From the NCBI GenBank assembly GCA_022776215.1, contig JALFIR010000057.1, forward strand, positions 1 through 15,356: 15,356 bases of DNA, written 5' to 3'. Shown here piece after piece: positions 15,273 to 15,356 of this stretch. The translations under genes and the position numbers were made by a program. Positions within the stretch are counted from its first letter, which is position 1; every line of letters begins with the position of its first letter. The stretch comes from Colivicinus sp022776215. Lineage in GTDB: Bacteria; Bacillota_I; Bacilli_A; Erysipelotrichales; Erysipelotrichaceae. Under the pieces are notes generated by a model that was given only the letters and a program-made list of their open reading frames with translations, did not search any database and was not told the origin of the DNA.

Positions 15273-15277
15273 AATAT
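15250..15277 (+). promoter_or_regulatory. Possible promoter toward the right edge
   Basis: TTGATA (15250-15255) and TAATAT (15272-15277) are 16 bases apart. They could drive a rightward transcript starting near 15284. The region is so AT-rich that chance matches are expected, and no gene is visible downstream inside the window. Confidence 0.22.
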
Positions 15278-15295
15278 CTTAATTTAGTCCACGGC

Positions 15296-15318
15296 AAAAA
15301 GAGGAGATATGGTCTCCT
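15296..15318 (-). terminator. Possible minus-strand terminator of a convergent gene
   Basis: AGGAGA (15302-15307) and TCTCCT (15313-15318) form a perfect 6-bp inverted repeat around TATGG. On the minus strand the hairpin is followed by C and then five Ts (15300-15296), the layout of a terminator for a gene entering from the right. Read on the plus strand, GAGGAG followed by ATG gives only a 3-codon reading frame, so a coding explanation is weak. Confidence 0.4.
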
Positions 15319-15356
15319 AAAACTATAATTATTGTTTATAATGTGATTAGGAATTA

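Noticed and set aside
1..15356. CRISPR array, transposase, toxin-antitoxin, phage or defence island
   Set aside because: No spaced direct repeats, transposase motifs or defence-family proteins were seen; apart from the intron the content is core metabolism and membrane proteins.

Overview
The window is a low-GC, gene-dense Firmicutes-type chromosome segment. All protein genes are on the + strand, most overlap by 1-10 bases, and TGA is used as a stop (sufS, rsmB, rlmN, prpC), so the standard bacterial code applies and a code-4 Mollicute is unlikely. The Firmicutes SUF gene order and the short SufD and PriA proteins suggest Erysipelotrichia or a close relative; this placement is inference.

Region 1 (1-138) is the 3' end of a group II intron. 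Domain V (24-56), domain VI (about 60-135) with a bulged branch-point adenosine at A132, and a 3' splice site after C138 can all be read. The reverse transcriptase/maturase and the rest of the intron would lie to the left, outside the window. The intron ends 7 bases before the sufC ATG.

Region 2 (146-4717) is a complete sufC-sufD-sufS-sufU-sufB iron-sulfur cluster assembly operon. SufS takes sulfur from cysteine, SufU accepts it, and the SufB-SufC-SufD complex builds the cluster. It closes with a strong terminator (4735-4765).

Region 3 (4798-7763) is a two-gene unit. The first gene encodes a membrane protein joining a DUF975-type domain to a PF06541-type (CmpB-like 'putative ABC transporter permease') domain. 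The second encodes a membrane-anchored YkuE-like metallophosphoesterase. It has its own promoter and ends in a weak terminator.

Region 4 (7798-15196) is the conserved Firmicutes housekeeping run priA-rsmB-rlmN-prpC-prkC-rpe: replication restart, rRNA modification, the PP2C phosphatase / PASTA kinase pair and ribulose-phosphate epimerase. It lacks def, fmt and rsgA, which sit in the corresponding Bacillus cluster. A -10 box lies only 6 bases before the priA ATG, so that transcript may be leaderless. The run ends in a terminator overlapping the rpe stop codon.

Region 5 (15208-15356) is AT-rich and carries no convincing gene. It has small inverted repeats, one of which looks like a terminator for a minus-strand gene coming from the right.

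Most of the window is ordinary core genome. The most unusual item is the intron lodged in the leader of the SUF operon, where it separates the sufC start codon from any upstream ribosome binding site. I saw no tRNA, rRNA, CRISPR array, transposase or defence system.
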